DNA from: Achromobacter sp. HZ34
GTDB lineage: Bacteria; Pseudomonadota; Gammaproteobacteria; Burkholderiales; Burkholderiaceae_B
Direction of reading: 5' to 3'
Length of the DNA stretch: 64,000 bases
Assembly: GCF_002209485.1 (NCBI RefSeq)
Contig: NZ_NJIX01000002.1
Coordinates: 124,001-188,000, forward strand
The translations under genes and the position numbers were made by a program. Below the pieces are notes generated by a model. It was given only the letters and a program-made list of their open reading frames with translations. It was not told the origin of the DNA and did no database searches. Positions 1-9,068 of the stretch are shown in pieces (the first letter of the stretch is position 1; each line of letters opens with the position of its first letter).

Positions 1-545
1 GTCACCGCTGAATAGCGGAATAGCAGCACGGGATCAGGATCCACCGTCTCCCGCCAGGCCGCCTCCGGCGCGGGCTCCGAGCCCTCCAGCTTCGGCGGCG
101 AAGGCTGGCGATAGACGATGTCCTGCTCCTCGGCGATGGCAACGGCGCCGCCCTGGCGATATTCATGGCGCACCGTTACGAACAGCAGCGAGCCGGTGCG
201 CCCCGTCTTTTCCTTGACATCGGCGATGGTGGAATGGCGCTCGGCGGGCACGCCCACCCGCAGCGGCGTAATGAAATCCACGCGCCCGCCCGCCCACATG
301 CGGTTGCGGTCGGCGGCGAGCGGCAGGAAACCGCCCCGTGCTGGATGCCCGTCCTCGCCCAGGCCGTCCATGGGGGCAGTCTGGATAAAGAACGCCCATT
401 GCCAGAGCGGCGGCAAGGGATCGTTCACCGCCAACGATGGGCCGCCCAAGGTAGCGGTGACCCTGCCTGCCAAGGTAACGTCCAGGCCATCGGCCACGGT
501 CTCGCCGCGGCCGATCCAGGCGGTGGGATCGGGATTGTTCATCAT
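1..545 (-). CDS. FAS1/MaoC-like dehydratase N-terminal domain protein (3' end beyond window)
   Basis: Minus-strand reading frame that enters from the left edge, so the C-terminus is missing; about 181 codons are visible. The protein begins MMNNPDPTAWIGR and the visible end reads DPVLLFRYSAVT. That end is typical of the hot-dog FAS1-like dehydratase domain of mesaconyl-C4-CoA or itaconyl-CoA hydratases and related HTD2/MaoC proteins, which hydrate enoyl-CoA thioesters in the cytoplasm. Two ATG codons lie back to back at 540-545. A GGAG ribosome site sits a few bases upstream of the outer one, which decides the start. The next gene in the same direction is a small thioesterase, which also fits acyl-CoA metabolism. 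The exact substrate cannot be told. Confidence 0.7.
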   Translation of the reverse strand, partial: MMNNPDPTAWIGRGETVADGLDVTLAGRVTATLGGPSLAVNDPLPPLWQWAFFIQTAPMDGLGEDGHPARGGFLPLAADRNRMWAGGRVDFITPLRVGVPAERHSTIADVKEKTGRTGSLLFVTVRHEYRQGGAVAIAEEQDIVYRQPSPPKLEGSEPAPEAAWRETVDPDPVLLFRYSAV

Positions 546-612
546 CGGTCTCCGTTTACGCTAGGGTGGTATTGCGCTTCTTCGTTCTGACAGCTGTCCC
601 GACGGATAGCCA

Positions 613-1050
613 TCACCCATCAAACGACTGGCCAGGCGGCGCGGACTCGCCGATGACGGCGAACACCGCATTCGCCTTCAGCACGCCGCGTCCAGCCACC
701 TCCATGATGCAGGTGGCGTGGATCAGGCGCTTGCCCGGCTTGTCGATGTGAACCCGCGCTTCCAGCCAATCGCCTTCCTTCACCCCGTTCAGATACTCGA
801 CGCCCAGTTGCACCGTCACCACCGACTTGCCACTGTGGCGTACGATGACCTGGCCCAGCACACAGTCCGCGATGGTAGCCAGGAAGCCGCCGTGGGCAAC
901 GCCCACCTGGTTGCCGTGGTCCTGCGTCACGCGCACACCGAAGGCGTCATCCGCTTCGCGCCAATGGATCGCGCCCAGCTGGTTCAGGTGCTTCATGTAC
1001 GGGCTGGCGGGTTGCCACGGCGTGTAGCCGTCGGGGATCAGATCGCTCAT
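613..1050 (-). CDS. PaaI-type hot-dog thioesterase
   Basis: A 145-residue single hot-dog domain, the usual length for PaaI/YiiD-like acyl-CoA thioesterases, which hydrolyse acyl- or aryl-CoA to the free acid and CoA in the cytoplasm. The core motif VAHGGFLATIADC (HGG at residues 53-55, Asp62) is the signature helix of the family. It lies 67 bp upstream of the partial dehydratase gene on the same strand, so the two may be co-transcribed. The ribosome site in front of the ATG is weak. The substrate is not identifiable from sequence. Confidence 0.85.
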   Translation of the reverse strand: MSDLIPDGYTPWQPASPYMKHLNQLGAIHWREADDAFGVRVTQDHGNQVGVAHGGFLATIADCVLGQVIVRHSGKSVVTVQLGVEYLNGVKEGDWLEARVHIDKPGKRLIHATCIMEVAGRGVLKANAVFAVIGESAPPGQSFDG

Positions 1051-1174
1051 CTTGCATCAGTCTTATGTCGTTCGAAAGTGGACTCCATCTTAGCGCCCCC
1101 ACCGCGGGCGGCACCGCGGGTGTGCCCCTGCACCGCCCGGATAAACGTCGGTGCCGACGCTTGCCCCGATTAAA

Positions 1175-2077
1175 TCAACGCCGGGCCATATCCAGGAAAC
1201 GCCGCGCCGCTTCGCTCAGGCCGTCGGGCCGGTAGGCCGCGCAGATACGTACTTCCAGCAGGCGGGCATCGGCCAGGATGGGGCGGCAGATGACGCTGGC
1301 GGGGATCAGGGTGGCGACCGCGCCAGGCAACAGGGAGATGCCGACGCCGCCAGCCACCAGTCCCATCAAGGTGGAGATCTGCACCGCCTCCTGCGCGATG
1401 CGCGGTTCGAAGCCGGCCTGGCGGCACAAGGCGCCGATGCGCGATGACAGCGTCGGTACGCCTTCCGCGGAAAACATCACGAAGGATTCATCCGCCAGCG
1501 ACTCCAATCGAATCGCCGCCGCTGCGGCCAACCTGTGTCCCGCCGGCAGGACGGCGGTCAACATGTCCGTCACCAAGGTGTCCATGGCAATGCCGTCTTC
1601 CAGATCCGTCGGCGGCACCAGGAAACCGACGTCCACGGTACCGGCCAGCAACATGGCCGCCACCTGCTTGGAACTGCCTTCATGCAGCGTCAGTTCCACA
1701 CCAGGGTATCTTTCGCGAAACGCGCGTATGACCTTGGGCAGCAATTCGAACATGGCCGGGCCGATGAAGCCGACGTGCACGCTGCCCAATTCTCCTTGCG
1801 CGGCCCGCTGGGTTCTATCCATTGCGCGGTCCGCCTGGCTCAACAGGCGCCGGGCCTCTTCCCTGAAGACCTCGCCGGCCGGGGTCAGCCGTACGCCCCG
1901 CGCGGACCGTTCGAACAACTGCGCTTCCAGCAAGCTTTCCAGGCGCTTGATCGCCTGGCTCAAGGGCGGCTGCGCCATGTGCATCTGCTCGGCCGCCTTG
2001 CGGAAGCTGAGCGTGTCCGCCACGGTGAGGAACTGGTGGACCATACGCAGGTCCAGGCTGGATGCACGCGTCGTCAT
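1175..2077 (-). CDS. LysR-family transcriptional regulator
   Basis: A protein of about 300 residues with an N-terminal winged helix-turn-helix (LRMVHQFLTVADTLSF, then AAEQMHMAQPPLSQAIKRLE) and a C-terminal periplasmic-binding-like effector domain. The chosen start gives MTTRASSLDLRMVHQF, the normal distance from the N-terminus to the helix-turn-helix. An in-frame ATG at 2125 would add 16 residues that look non-conserved. It is divergent from the Bug receptor and enolase-family genes that start at 2331, the classic layout of a LysR regulator controlling the neighbouring catabolic operon. The inducer is unknown. Confidence 0.88.
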   Translation of the reverse strand: MTTRASSLDLRMVHQFLTVADTLSFRKAAEQMHMAQPPLSQAIKRLESLLEAQLFERSARGVRLTPAGEVFREEARRLLSQADRAMDRTQRAAQGELGSVHVGFIGPAMFELLPKVIRAFRERYPGVELTLHEGSSKQVAAMLLAGTVDVGFLVPPTDLEDGIAMDTLVTDMLTAVLPAGHRLAAAAAIRLESLADESFVMFSAEGVPTLSSRIGALCRQAGFEPRIAQEAVQISTLMGLVAGGVGISLLPGAVATLIPASVICRPILADARLLEVRICAAYRPDGLSEAARRFLDMARR

Positions 2078-2330
2078 GAAATCCCGGCAGTGATACTTGA
2101 ACTGGATGCGTCGGCATCCGGCCATCCTGGTGCTCCTGATGCCCCTGGTGAGACGGCCAGGGTATCGCCCAGGACGATTTTGGTATTAGACCATCGGGGC
2201 GGATCTGCCTACCATCCATGCACAACCATCAAAGCGGATGGCAAGGCGGTAAGCCGGCTTCAGCCCGAGGACCGGACCTGGAACCCAGTCCCAGGGGACC
2301 TGCCTGACCAATCCGCAAGGAGACAACGCC

Positions 2331-3296
2331 ATGTATCGCCTGTTGACCGCCCTCGCCTGTCTTTGCCTGGCACCCGCCGCCATGGCTGCCGGCGCCTATC
2401 CGGGGCACTCCATCACCATCGTCGTCTCATCCCCGGCCGGATCGACGCCGGACACCGGCACCCGTGCCATTGCGCAATCGATGGCGCGCATCCTGGGCCA
2501 ACCGGTGGTCGTGGAAAATCGCCCTGGCGCCAACGGCCAGATCGCTGCCCAGGAAGTGCTGAAGAACCCGCCCGACGGCTACACCATCCTGGTCGCGGCC
2601 GGCAGCACGATGGCCATCAATCCCCATATCTATCCCCATCAGACGGTGGACATCCTGAAGGACCTGGCCGCCGTCGGAAAGATCTATTCGACCGATTTCT
2701 TCCTGATCGTGCGCAGCAACAGCGGAATCAATTCCATGGCAGACCTGGTCGCCAAGGCCAAACAGAAACCCGGCGCGTTGGTTGCCGCCAACAGCGGCCC
2801 GGGCAGCGCCGCGCAACTCGCCACCGAGGTACTGAAGGAGAAGACCGGCACGGACATCTACCAGGTGCCGTTCAACGGCAGCCCCGCGGCGGCGCTGGGT
2901 GTGGCCGCCGGCAATGCGGACATGCTGATCGAAACCCAGGCAGTGACCGAGCCCTTCGTCGCATCCGGCAAGGTGCGACGTCTGGCCACCACCGGCCGTG
3001 AGCGCAATCCGGCGTATCCCGACATTCCGACCATGGCGCAGGCCGGTGTCGCCGGCATGGAAATCTCGTCCTGGGCTGGCATCTTCGCCAGGACCCAGGT
3101 CCCCAAGGACCGCATCGACCGGGTCAACGCAGCCATGAACCAGGCATTGACGGAGCCCGATGTCCGCAAGGTGCTGCAAGGCGCCGGCCTGGCGCCGGGC
3201 GGCGGCACCAGCGCCGCCTTCCAGGACGAATGGCAGGCGCAATCCCGCCTGTGGGCCGAGGTGGTGGCACGCACGCCGGGACTGACGAATCGTTGA
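2331..3296 (+). CDS. Bug-family TTT periplasmic substrate-binding protein
   Basis: A 321-residue extracytoplasmic solute receptor of the Bug/TctC family, greatly expanded in Bordetella and relatives. It opens with a Sec signal peptide (hydrophobic core after MYRLL, cleavage after AMA near residue 19). The family landmarks follow: an early strand ending ITIVVSSPAGSTPDTGTRA, and the VVENRPGANGQIAA stretch that forms the carboxylate-binding loops. These proteins bind carboxylated molecules for TctAB-type secondary transporters. No tctA or tctB gene is nearby, so it either feeds a transporter encoded elsewhere or acts as a sensor. An AAGGAG ribosome site precedes the ATG. Likely in one operon with the enolase-family gene 48 bp downstream. 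Confidence 0.9.
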   Translation: MYRLLTALACLCLAPAAMAAGAYPGHSITIVVSSPAGSTPDTGTRAIAQSMARILGQPVVVENRPGANGQIAAQEVLKNPPDGYTILVAAGSTMAINPHIYPHQTVDILKDLAAVGKIYSTDFFLIVRSNSGINSMADLVAKAKQKPGALVAANSGPGSAAQLATEVLKEKTGTDIYQVPFNGSPAAALGVAAGNADMLIETQAVTEPFVASGKVRRLATTGRERNPAYPDIPTMAQAGVAGMEISSWAGIFARTQVPKDRIDRVNAAMNQALTEPDVRKVLQGAGLAPGGGTSAAFQDEWQAQSRLWAEVVARTPGLTNR

Positions 3297-3344
3297 GCCG
3301 CGCTTGCCTGATCGAGACACCCGAGATTTCAGCAGCAGAGAACC

Positions 3345-4487
3345 ATGACCGCCTCACATATTGCACGTATCGACGTCTTCGTACTGCAGGACGACAAACC
3401 CGCCGCGGTGCGGGCCTCTTTTGGCACGTTCACCCAGCGCACCACGCTCCTGGTCAAGGTCCAGGACCAGCTTGGCCATTGCGGCTGGGGCGAGATATGG
3501 AGCGGCTTCCCTGCCTTCGGCGCCTACCATCGTGCCGACATGGTCGAGAAGCTGGTCGGACCCTGGGCCTTGGGACGCACGCTGGAAAACATTCCCGCGC
3601 TGCAGGACGAATGGGAAGCCGCGCTGCTCCCCATGCTGAGGCTGGCCGGCGAGCCGGGTCCCATCGCCCAGGTGCTGGCTGGACTGGACTGCGCGCTGTG
3701 GGATCTGTCCGCGCGCGCGCAAGGGGTACCGCTGTATCGCCTGCTGGGTGGAGAGGCGCGGCCTTTGCGTGCCTATGCCAGCGGCGTATCGCCCAGCCTG
3801 TCACGCGAGCAGTTGGATGCGATGCGCGCGGCAGGCTTCCAAGCATTCAAGTTCAAGGCCGGCTTCGAGGAAGACAGTGCGCTGGACGACCTGGAACGCA
3901 CGGTCGCGATGCTGGCCGCCGATGAAATCGCCATGATCGACGCCAACTGCGGTTGGACGCCGGAAGCGGCGCACCGCGCCATGGCGCGCATCGAATCCTT
4001 GCCCTTGCAGTGGACGGAAGAACCCATCGGCTGCGAACGCAGCCCGGCGGAGTGGCGCTCGTTGCGGGCGGCATCGGCGCATCCTTTCGCGGGAGGCGAA
4101 AACCTGCTGAGCCTGGAGGCATTCCGCGCTTCCTTCGAATGGCTGGACGTCATCCAGCCCGACCTCGGCAAATGGGGTGGCGTCAGTCGCGTCGTGCCGC
4201 TGGCGAAGGAAGTCATGGCACGCGGCCTGCGCTACTGCCCGCACGCCTTCGGCTCAACCGTCGGCCTGGCCCTGGCCGCGCACGTCCTGTGTGCTGTCGG
4301 CGGCGATGGCATTCTGGAGATGGACGCCAATCCCAATCCCCTGCGCACCCTCAGCGGCACCTTTGCCGCGCCTCTGGAAGGCTATCTCACCCCACCCGCG
4401 AAATCCGGCGTCGGCGTCACTCCCGACGAACAAGCCATGGGCAGCTACCTGCGCCGCCATGCGGTGGTCGCGCGCGGCATTGCATAA
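3345..4487 (+). CDS. Enolase-superfamily enzyme, mandelate racemase/muconate lactonizing type
   Basis: 380 residues, the usual length. Catalytic residues of the mandelate racemase subgroup can be placed: K169-x-K171, metal ligands D199 (DANCGW), E225 (WTEEP) and E252 (GGEN), and the D273/H300 dyad with the same 27-residue spacing as mandelate racemase. The chemistry is proton abstraction next to a carboxylate, giving racemisation or dehydration of an acid sugar or hydroxy acid in the cytoplasm. Co-localisation with a Bug receptor and a LysR regulator suggests catabolism of an imported carboxylic acid. The sequence does not reveal whether it is a dehydratase or a racemase. Confidence 0.87.
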   Translation: MTASHIARIDVFVLQDDKPAAVRASFGTFTQRTTLLVKVQDQLGHCGWGEIWSGFPAFGAYHRADMVEKLVGPWALGRTLENIPALQDEWEAALLPMLRLAGEPGPIAQVLAGLDCALWDLSARAQGVPLYRLLGGEARPLRAYASGVSPSLSREQLDAMRAAGFQAFKFKAGFEEDSALDDLERTVAMLAADEIAMIDANCGWTPEAAHRAMARIESLPLQWTEEPIGCERSPAEWRSLRAASAHPFAGGENLLSLEAFRASFEWLDVIQPDLGKWGGVSRVVPLAKEVMARGLRYCPHAFGSTVGLALAAHVLCAVGGDGILEMDANPNPLRTLSGTFAAPLEGYLTPPAKSGVGVTPDEQAMGSYLRRHAVVARGIA

Positions 4488-4885
4488 GGCCCCGTGCGCG
4501 GCAGGAAAGCCGGCGCCTCGTCATGTTTAGATGATACAAATTGAATTATTTGTGCGATCACCTCTTCAGTAGGAGTCACTGCGGTGGCATAAAGCTACGG
4601 CAATCGGGCGATCAAGCATTACGGGAAACGTAATACACGCCGAAAGGTCGCTTTCAAGCTACTGATAAATAACGTTTTTTATCAAGTCTAAAAACTTAAA
4701 TCCGATCTACGGCCAAATTTACCGTCTATTCGCTAAGACACCCTTAGCGAATCTCAAGAAACTCCTTGTTTCAAATTCCAGATATTCGTCTGGCGAGGAC
4801 AAGGGTTCGACGCGATCACAGCTGCTGGCGCGACGTTTCATCCGCGCGCTCGCCAGCTGCCATACAAGACATCCGTCGGACCGTC
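4488..4885. other. AT-rich intergenic region before the first autotransporter
   Basis: A gap of 398 bp with no convincing gene. Base composition drops sharply in AT-rich parts between about 4530 and 4770 compared with the flanking coding sequence, as expected for a promoter region or a transfer boundary. Two small inverted repeats are visible: ACAAAT at 4536-4541 against ATTTGT at 4548-4553, and ATTACG at 4618-4623 against CGTAAT at 4629-4634. Either could be a regulator site or a weak hairpin. No clear rho-independent terminator for the upstream gene is seen. A run of codons continuous with the autotransporter extends back to 4766 but carries no signal-peptide features. Confidence 0.55.
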
Positions 4886-7800
4886 ATGAATCACATCTAC
4901 CGCATCGTCTTCAACCGCGCGCTTGGCGTCCATCAAGTAGCGTCGGAGAACGCCTCCTCTCACCGCGCCGGCTCCAAACGCCTGGCGCTGTCCGTCACCG
5001 GCGCACTGGTCATGGCCGCCCTCGCCGGCGCACCGGCCGGCGTGTTCGCGCAGGCCATCCCGATCAATGCGGGTGGCTATGGCGGTGCGGGTGGCATGGG
5101 CTCCTCGCTCCCCGCCAGCGCGGGCGGCGCACCGGAAAGGGCGGGCGTTGACGCTGGGATCAGCGTGACCGCGGGAGCCCCTGGCGGCGGTGGCGGTGGT
5201 GCCGGCAACTCCGGCGGTATGGGTGGCCTCGATATCAATTCAACCGCGGTGACTCAACCTGCCGGCGGCATGGGGGGCTTGAACGGCGGTACTGTCGGAA
5301 ACACCACCACTGGAGGGAATGGCAGCGACGGCTTGCCCGCGGCCGCTGCCAGCGGCGACGGCGGCGGCGGTGGTGGCGGTGGACAAACCGCCGCCAATAT
5401 TTCAAACAGCCCGACGCTGGCGGATATTTACATTGGCGGCGACGGCGGCAACGGCGGCGACGGCGGCCTGAGTGGCGGCGGTGGCGGAGGCGGAGGCGCG
5501 GGCGGCTACGGCCTGCGCGTGACCGCTGGCGACGTAATGCTCACAGAAACTGCCGTCGTCACGGGTGGAAAGGGGGGCGCTGGCGGCTCAAGCATGATGG
5601 GCTATGCCGGCACTGGCGGCGAAGGTGGCATAGGCGTGCTGTTTTCCAGCGCCGGGGTGCTCACGAACGCCGGCCAGATCAAAGGTGGCGTCGGCGGCAA
5701 TGGCGGCGGCGGCCAGTCTCACGGGACAGGCGCCAACGGTATTGGCGGCGCCGGCGTGGTACTCGGCGACAACGCCACGCTTATCAACTTGCAGAATGCC
5801 AACGGCGACAGCGGCATTTACGGTGGCGCGATGGCCGCGGCACCGGGTCTGTTCGTTGCGCCCGGCGGAGGCACAGGCGTGGTCGCCGGCAGCAACACGC
5901 TCATTCTCAACGACAGCCTGATCGCCGGCGGCGTAGGCAACACGCCCCTCAAGCACGGCAACGCGGTGGAAATCCATGGTGACCACAGCCGCCTGGTGAT
6001 GCAAACCAACGGCACGCTGGATGGGAACGCCATCTCCACGGGCATCGACAACACGCTCGAATTCAACGTCGTCCAGAGCAATAAAAGCCTGGACGTCACG
6101 AATATCGTGACGTCCGCGCCGACCACCTACGCCAGCTTCCAGCCGCAGTTCTACGGCTTCTCGAACTACGAGAAAACCGGCAACGGCCAACTGTCACTCA
6201 CGGGCGCGACGGCCGCGGTCACGAACTGGATGGTCACGGGCGGCACGCTCGGCATCGATAACGAGAGCAATCTCGGCGCGGCGGGCAGCAAGTTGACGCT
6301 GGACGGCGGCACACTGTTCACGGACCACAATATAACGATCACCAGTGCGCATGACATCACCCTGGGCGCGGCTGGCGGCACGGTCAATCTCTTCGGCAGC
6401 GGAGCCGTGCAATTCGCCGGTGTCATCAGCGGCAGCGGCGGCCTGACCAAGACCGGCTCCAACGTCATCGTGCTACAGGCGGACAACACCTACACCGGCG
6501 TGACACGTGCCGCAGGCGGCACCATCAGGATAGGCAACGGCGCCACCGCCGGCAGCGTGGCGGGCGACATCGCCATCGACGCCGGTGCCTTGGTCGAATT
6601 CGATCGCACTGACAGCAGCACGTACGGCGGCACCATCTCTGGCGTCGGCGGAATCAAGAAAATCAACTCCGGCACACTGATCCTGACCGGCGACAGCACT
6701 TTCACCGGCGGCATCGACGTCGCGGCAGGGACGCTGCAGATCGCCGATGGCATCACCAGCGGATCCATCGTGTCCGACGTCAATGTGGGCAGCGGCGCGA
6801 CGCTGGCGTTCAACCACAGGAACTCGTCTTCCTCGCCCTACGACGCCTATGACTATGTCGGCAATATCTCCGGCGACGGCCAGGTGGTCGTGCGGGAAAA
6901 CGCCGAAGTCTCTTTCATCGGCAATGCCACGCATACCGGCGGCACGGTGGTGGAACCCAACGCCACCCTGGCGCTGGGCAACGGCGGCACGACGGGCAGC
7001 CTCAGCGGCGATGTCGCCCTGCAAAACAGCGCGGCTTTCGGTTTCATACGTTCCGATGACTACACCTACGCTGGCAAGATTACCGGCGACTCGACCAGCC
7101 GCATCGTCCAGGCCGGCACCGGCACCACGTCCCTGACGGGCGACAACAGCGGCTTCTCCGGTCTGGTCTACGTGACCAAGGGCACGCTGGAAATCAACAG
7201 CACGATGAACGGTATCGCGGCTGTCATGGGCGGCACGTTGGCCGGTACCGGCCAACTGGCCATGGCCCAGATCGGTGACGGCAGTACGCTGTCGCCTGGT
7301 AGCAAGGCCACCCCCACCGGCACCCTGACCGTCAACGGTCCGGTGCAGTTCGCCAGCGGCTCGACCCTGAGCATCAATGCCCTGCCCGATGGAAGCAGCA
7401 GCAAGCTGGTGGTCAACGGCGCGGCGATAGTGCAGGACGGCGCCAAGTTCCTGATGGTTGGCCAGGACAATGGGCTGTACGCCGAAGCGACGACGTACAA
7501 CGTGGTCCAGTCGACCGGTGGCGTAAGCGGCAAGTTCACGACGGTAGGCAGCAGCCTGGCCTTCCTGGAGCCATCGCTGACCTACACGGCCAATGCCGTC
7601 GACCTGACGATCAAGCTCAAGGACGTGCCGGTTGACCCGGGCCAAGGCGGGTCGGGCGGCGGCGACACGGGCACCGGCAACACCGGCGGCAACGGCAATA
7701 CCGGCGGCAACGGCAACACCGGCAGCGGCGGCACGCGTCCCATCCAGTTCGCCGACCTGGCATTGAACCGCAACCAACGTTCAGTCGCCGGCGCCCTGCA

Positions 7801-8887
7801 ATCGCTGCCCAAGAACAGCGCGCTCTACGCCCGCGTCCTGAACCTGCCGGAAGGTGCCCCAAGCGGGGTCTTCGAGAACCTCAGCGGCGAGACCCATGCC
7901 AGCACCAGCAACATGCTCAACGGCGTGACCTCCAACGTGGTCAGCCTGCCCATGTCGCATCTGCGCCAGAACATGGATGCCGGCATGATGCCGGGCCGTC
8001 CCACGGCACAGATCGGCCGTGGCGATGCGTCCTCCCTGCCCCAATCCGCGGCCCAACCCATCTGGGCCCAGGTCTTCGGCAACTGGCGCACCCTGGGTGG
8101 CCGCGATGACACCGCCGAAGTGCGCCAATCCGACGGCGGTCTCTTCGTCGGTGGCGACCAGGCCGTCGGCGGCGGCTGGCGTGCCGGTGGCGCGCTGGGC
8201 TACACCGGCAGCCATAGCAGCATCAAGGGCCAGGGTTCGCGCGCCGATGTCGACAGCTACAGCGGCGTCATCTACGGCGGTAAGGGCTTCGCGGCCGGTC
8301 CGGGCAAGGTCAACCTGACGCTCGGCATGAGCTACACCTGGCATGACATCGACACCAAGCGCGGCGTCAATGCCGCAGGCGTTTCCCAGGAACTGAAGTC
8401 TTCCTACAGCGCCAACACCACGCAGTTCTTCACCGAACTGGGCTACGCCCTGCCGGTGACCGACCGCGTCACGCTGGAACCCTTCGTCGGTGCCGACTAC
8501 AGCGACCAGCGCACCCGTGGTTTCAGCGAATCCGGCGGTGACGCCGCGCTGATGGGCCAGAGCACGCATAACCAGGTGGGCAGCAGCACCCTGGGCCTGC
8601 GTGCCCAGACCACCTTCGAAAGCGGCAGCTCGCAGGGTCGCCTGTATGCCACGGCCGGCTGGCGCCATTCCTACGGTGACCTGGATCCCACCACCACCAT
8701 GGCCTTCGACGGCAGCCAGGCCTTCTCCGTGGCCGGTGCGCCCATCGCTCGCGATGCGGCCGTGCTGTCCCTGGGTGCTGACCTGGCCGTCACCCGCAAC
8801 ACCACCGTCGGCATCAACTACGGCGGCCAGTTCGGGGGCGGCAACCGCCAGAACAGCGGCGCTGTGAACGTTCGCTGGCGCTTCTAA
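4886..8887 (+). CDS. Type V autotransporter 1 (ESPR signal, Gly-rich passenger, PATR repeats)
   Basis: A secreted or surface protein of 1333 residues. The start was chosen at MNHIYRIVFNRALGV because this is an extended signal peptide region (ESPR), followed by a normal hydrophobic core and an FAQA cleavage site near residue 56. A glycine-rich tract (about residues 60-260) follows, then parallel-beta-helix passenger with autotransporter-associated strand repeats of the GTLILTGDSTFTGGI kind. A Gly/Asn/Thr linker comes next (nt about 7640-7735). A 12-stranded barrel occupies about residues 1055-1333 and ends NVRWRF with the terminal Phe that the BAM complex recognises. The passenger function is unknown; adhesion or aggregation is the usual guess. 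A paralogue follows immediately. The ribosome site is poor. Confidence 0.9.
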   Translation: MNHIYRIVFNRALGVHQVASENASSHRAGSKRLALSVTGALVMAALAGAPAGVFAQAIPINAGGYGGAGGMGSSLPASAGGAPERAGVDAGISVTAGAPGGGGGGAGNSGGMGGLDINSTAVTQPAGGMGGLNGGTVGNTTTGGNGSDGLPAAAASGDGGGGGGGGQTAANISNSPTLADIYIGGDGGNGGDGGLSGGGGGGGGAGGYGLRVTAGDVMLTETAVVTGGKGGAGGSSMMGYAGTGGEGGIGVLFSSAGVLTNAGQIKGGVGGNGGGGQSHGTGANGIGGAGVVLGDNATLINLQNANGDSGIYGGAMAAAPGLFVAPGGGTGVVAGSNTLILNDSLIAGGVGNTPLKHGNAVEIHGDHSRLVMQTNGTLDGNAISTGIDNTLEFNVVQSNKSLDVTNIVTSAPTTYASFQPQFYGFSNYEKTGNGQLSLTGATAAVTNWMVTGGTLGIDNESNLGAAGSKLTLDGGTLFTDHNITITSAHDITLGAAGGTVNLFGSGAVQFAGVISGSGGLTKTGSNVIVLQADNTYTGVTRAAGGTIRIGNGATAGSVAGDIAIDAGALVEFDRTDSSTYGGTISGVGGIKKINSGTLILTGDSTFTGGIDVAAGTLQIADGITSGSIVSDVNVGSGATLAFNHRNSSSSPYDAYDYVGNISGDGQVVVRENAEVSFIGNATHTGGTVVEPNATLALGNGGTTGSLSGDVALQNSAAFGFIRSDDYTYAGKITGDSTSRIVQAGTGTTSLTGDNSGFSGLVYVTKGTLEINSTMNGIAAVMGGTLAGTGQLAMAQIGDGSTLSPGSKATPTGTLTVNGPVQFASGSTLSINALPDGSSSKLVVNGAAIVQDGAKFLMVGQDNGLYAEATTYNVVQSTGGVSGKFTTVGSSLAFLEPSLTYTANAVDLTIKLKDVPVDPGQGGSGGGDTGTGNTGGNGNTGGNGNTGSGGTRPIQFADLALNRNQRSVAGALQSLPKNSALYARVLNLPEGAPSGVFENLSGETHASTSNMLNGVTSNVVSLPMSHLRQNMDAGMMPGRPTAQIGRGDASSLPQSAAQPIWAQVFGNWRTLGGRDDTAEVRQSDGGLFVGGDQAVGGGWRAGGALGYTGSHSSIKGQGSRADVDSYSGVIYGGKGFAAGPGKVNLTLGMSYTWHDIDTKRGVNAAGVSQELKSSYSANTTQFFTELGYALPVTDRVTLEPFVGADYSDQRTRGFSESGGDAALMGQSTHNQVGSSTLGLRAQTTFESGSSQGRLYATAGWRHSYGDLDPTTTMAFDGSQAFSVAGAPIARDAAVLSLGADLAVTRNTTVGINYGGQFGGGNRQNSGAVNVRWRF

Positions 8888-8933
8888 GGCAGCAAGAGCA
8901 GTAAGACGACATCCGGCGCGGACCTGGGACCGT

Positions 8934-8979
8934 GCCGGATTCGGACCACGCCGGATTCGGACCACGCCTGGTTCGCACC
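8934..8979. repeat. 16-bp tandem repeat between the two autotransporters
   Basis: GCCGGATTCGGACCAC occurs exactly at 8934-8949 and 8950-8965, with a degenerate third copy at 8966-8979. It sits just after a 40-bp segment that is nearly the same as the segment downstream of the second autotransporter (stop codon, then GCAGCAAGAGCAGTAAGACGA), which marks the 3' edge of the duplication. No terminator hairpin with a U-run is seen here, so read-through into the second gene is possible. Confidence 0.75.
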
Positions 8980-9068
8980 GCAACGGCTTCGCACTACACA
9001 CCAAGGGCTGGCGTAACGCTTCATTGGCGTCATCGTCAGCCGTCATCGAAAACATCCGTCGGATCGAT

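Noticed and set aside
4766..4885. N-terminal extension of autotransporter 1
   Set aside because: The ESPR motif starts at 4886 and the second autotransporter has its start at the equivalent place; the extension has no similarity between the two.
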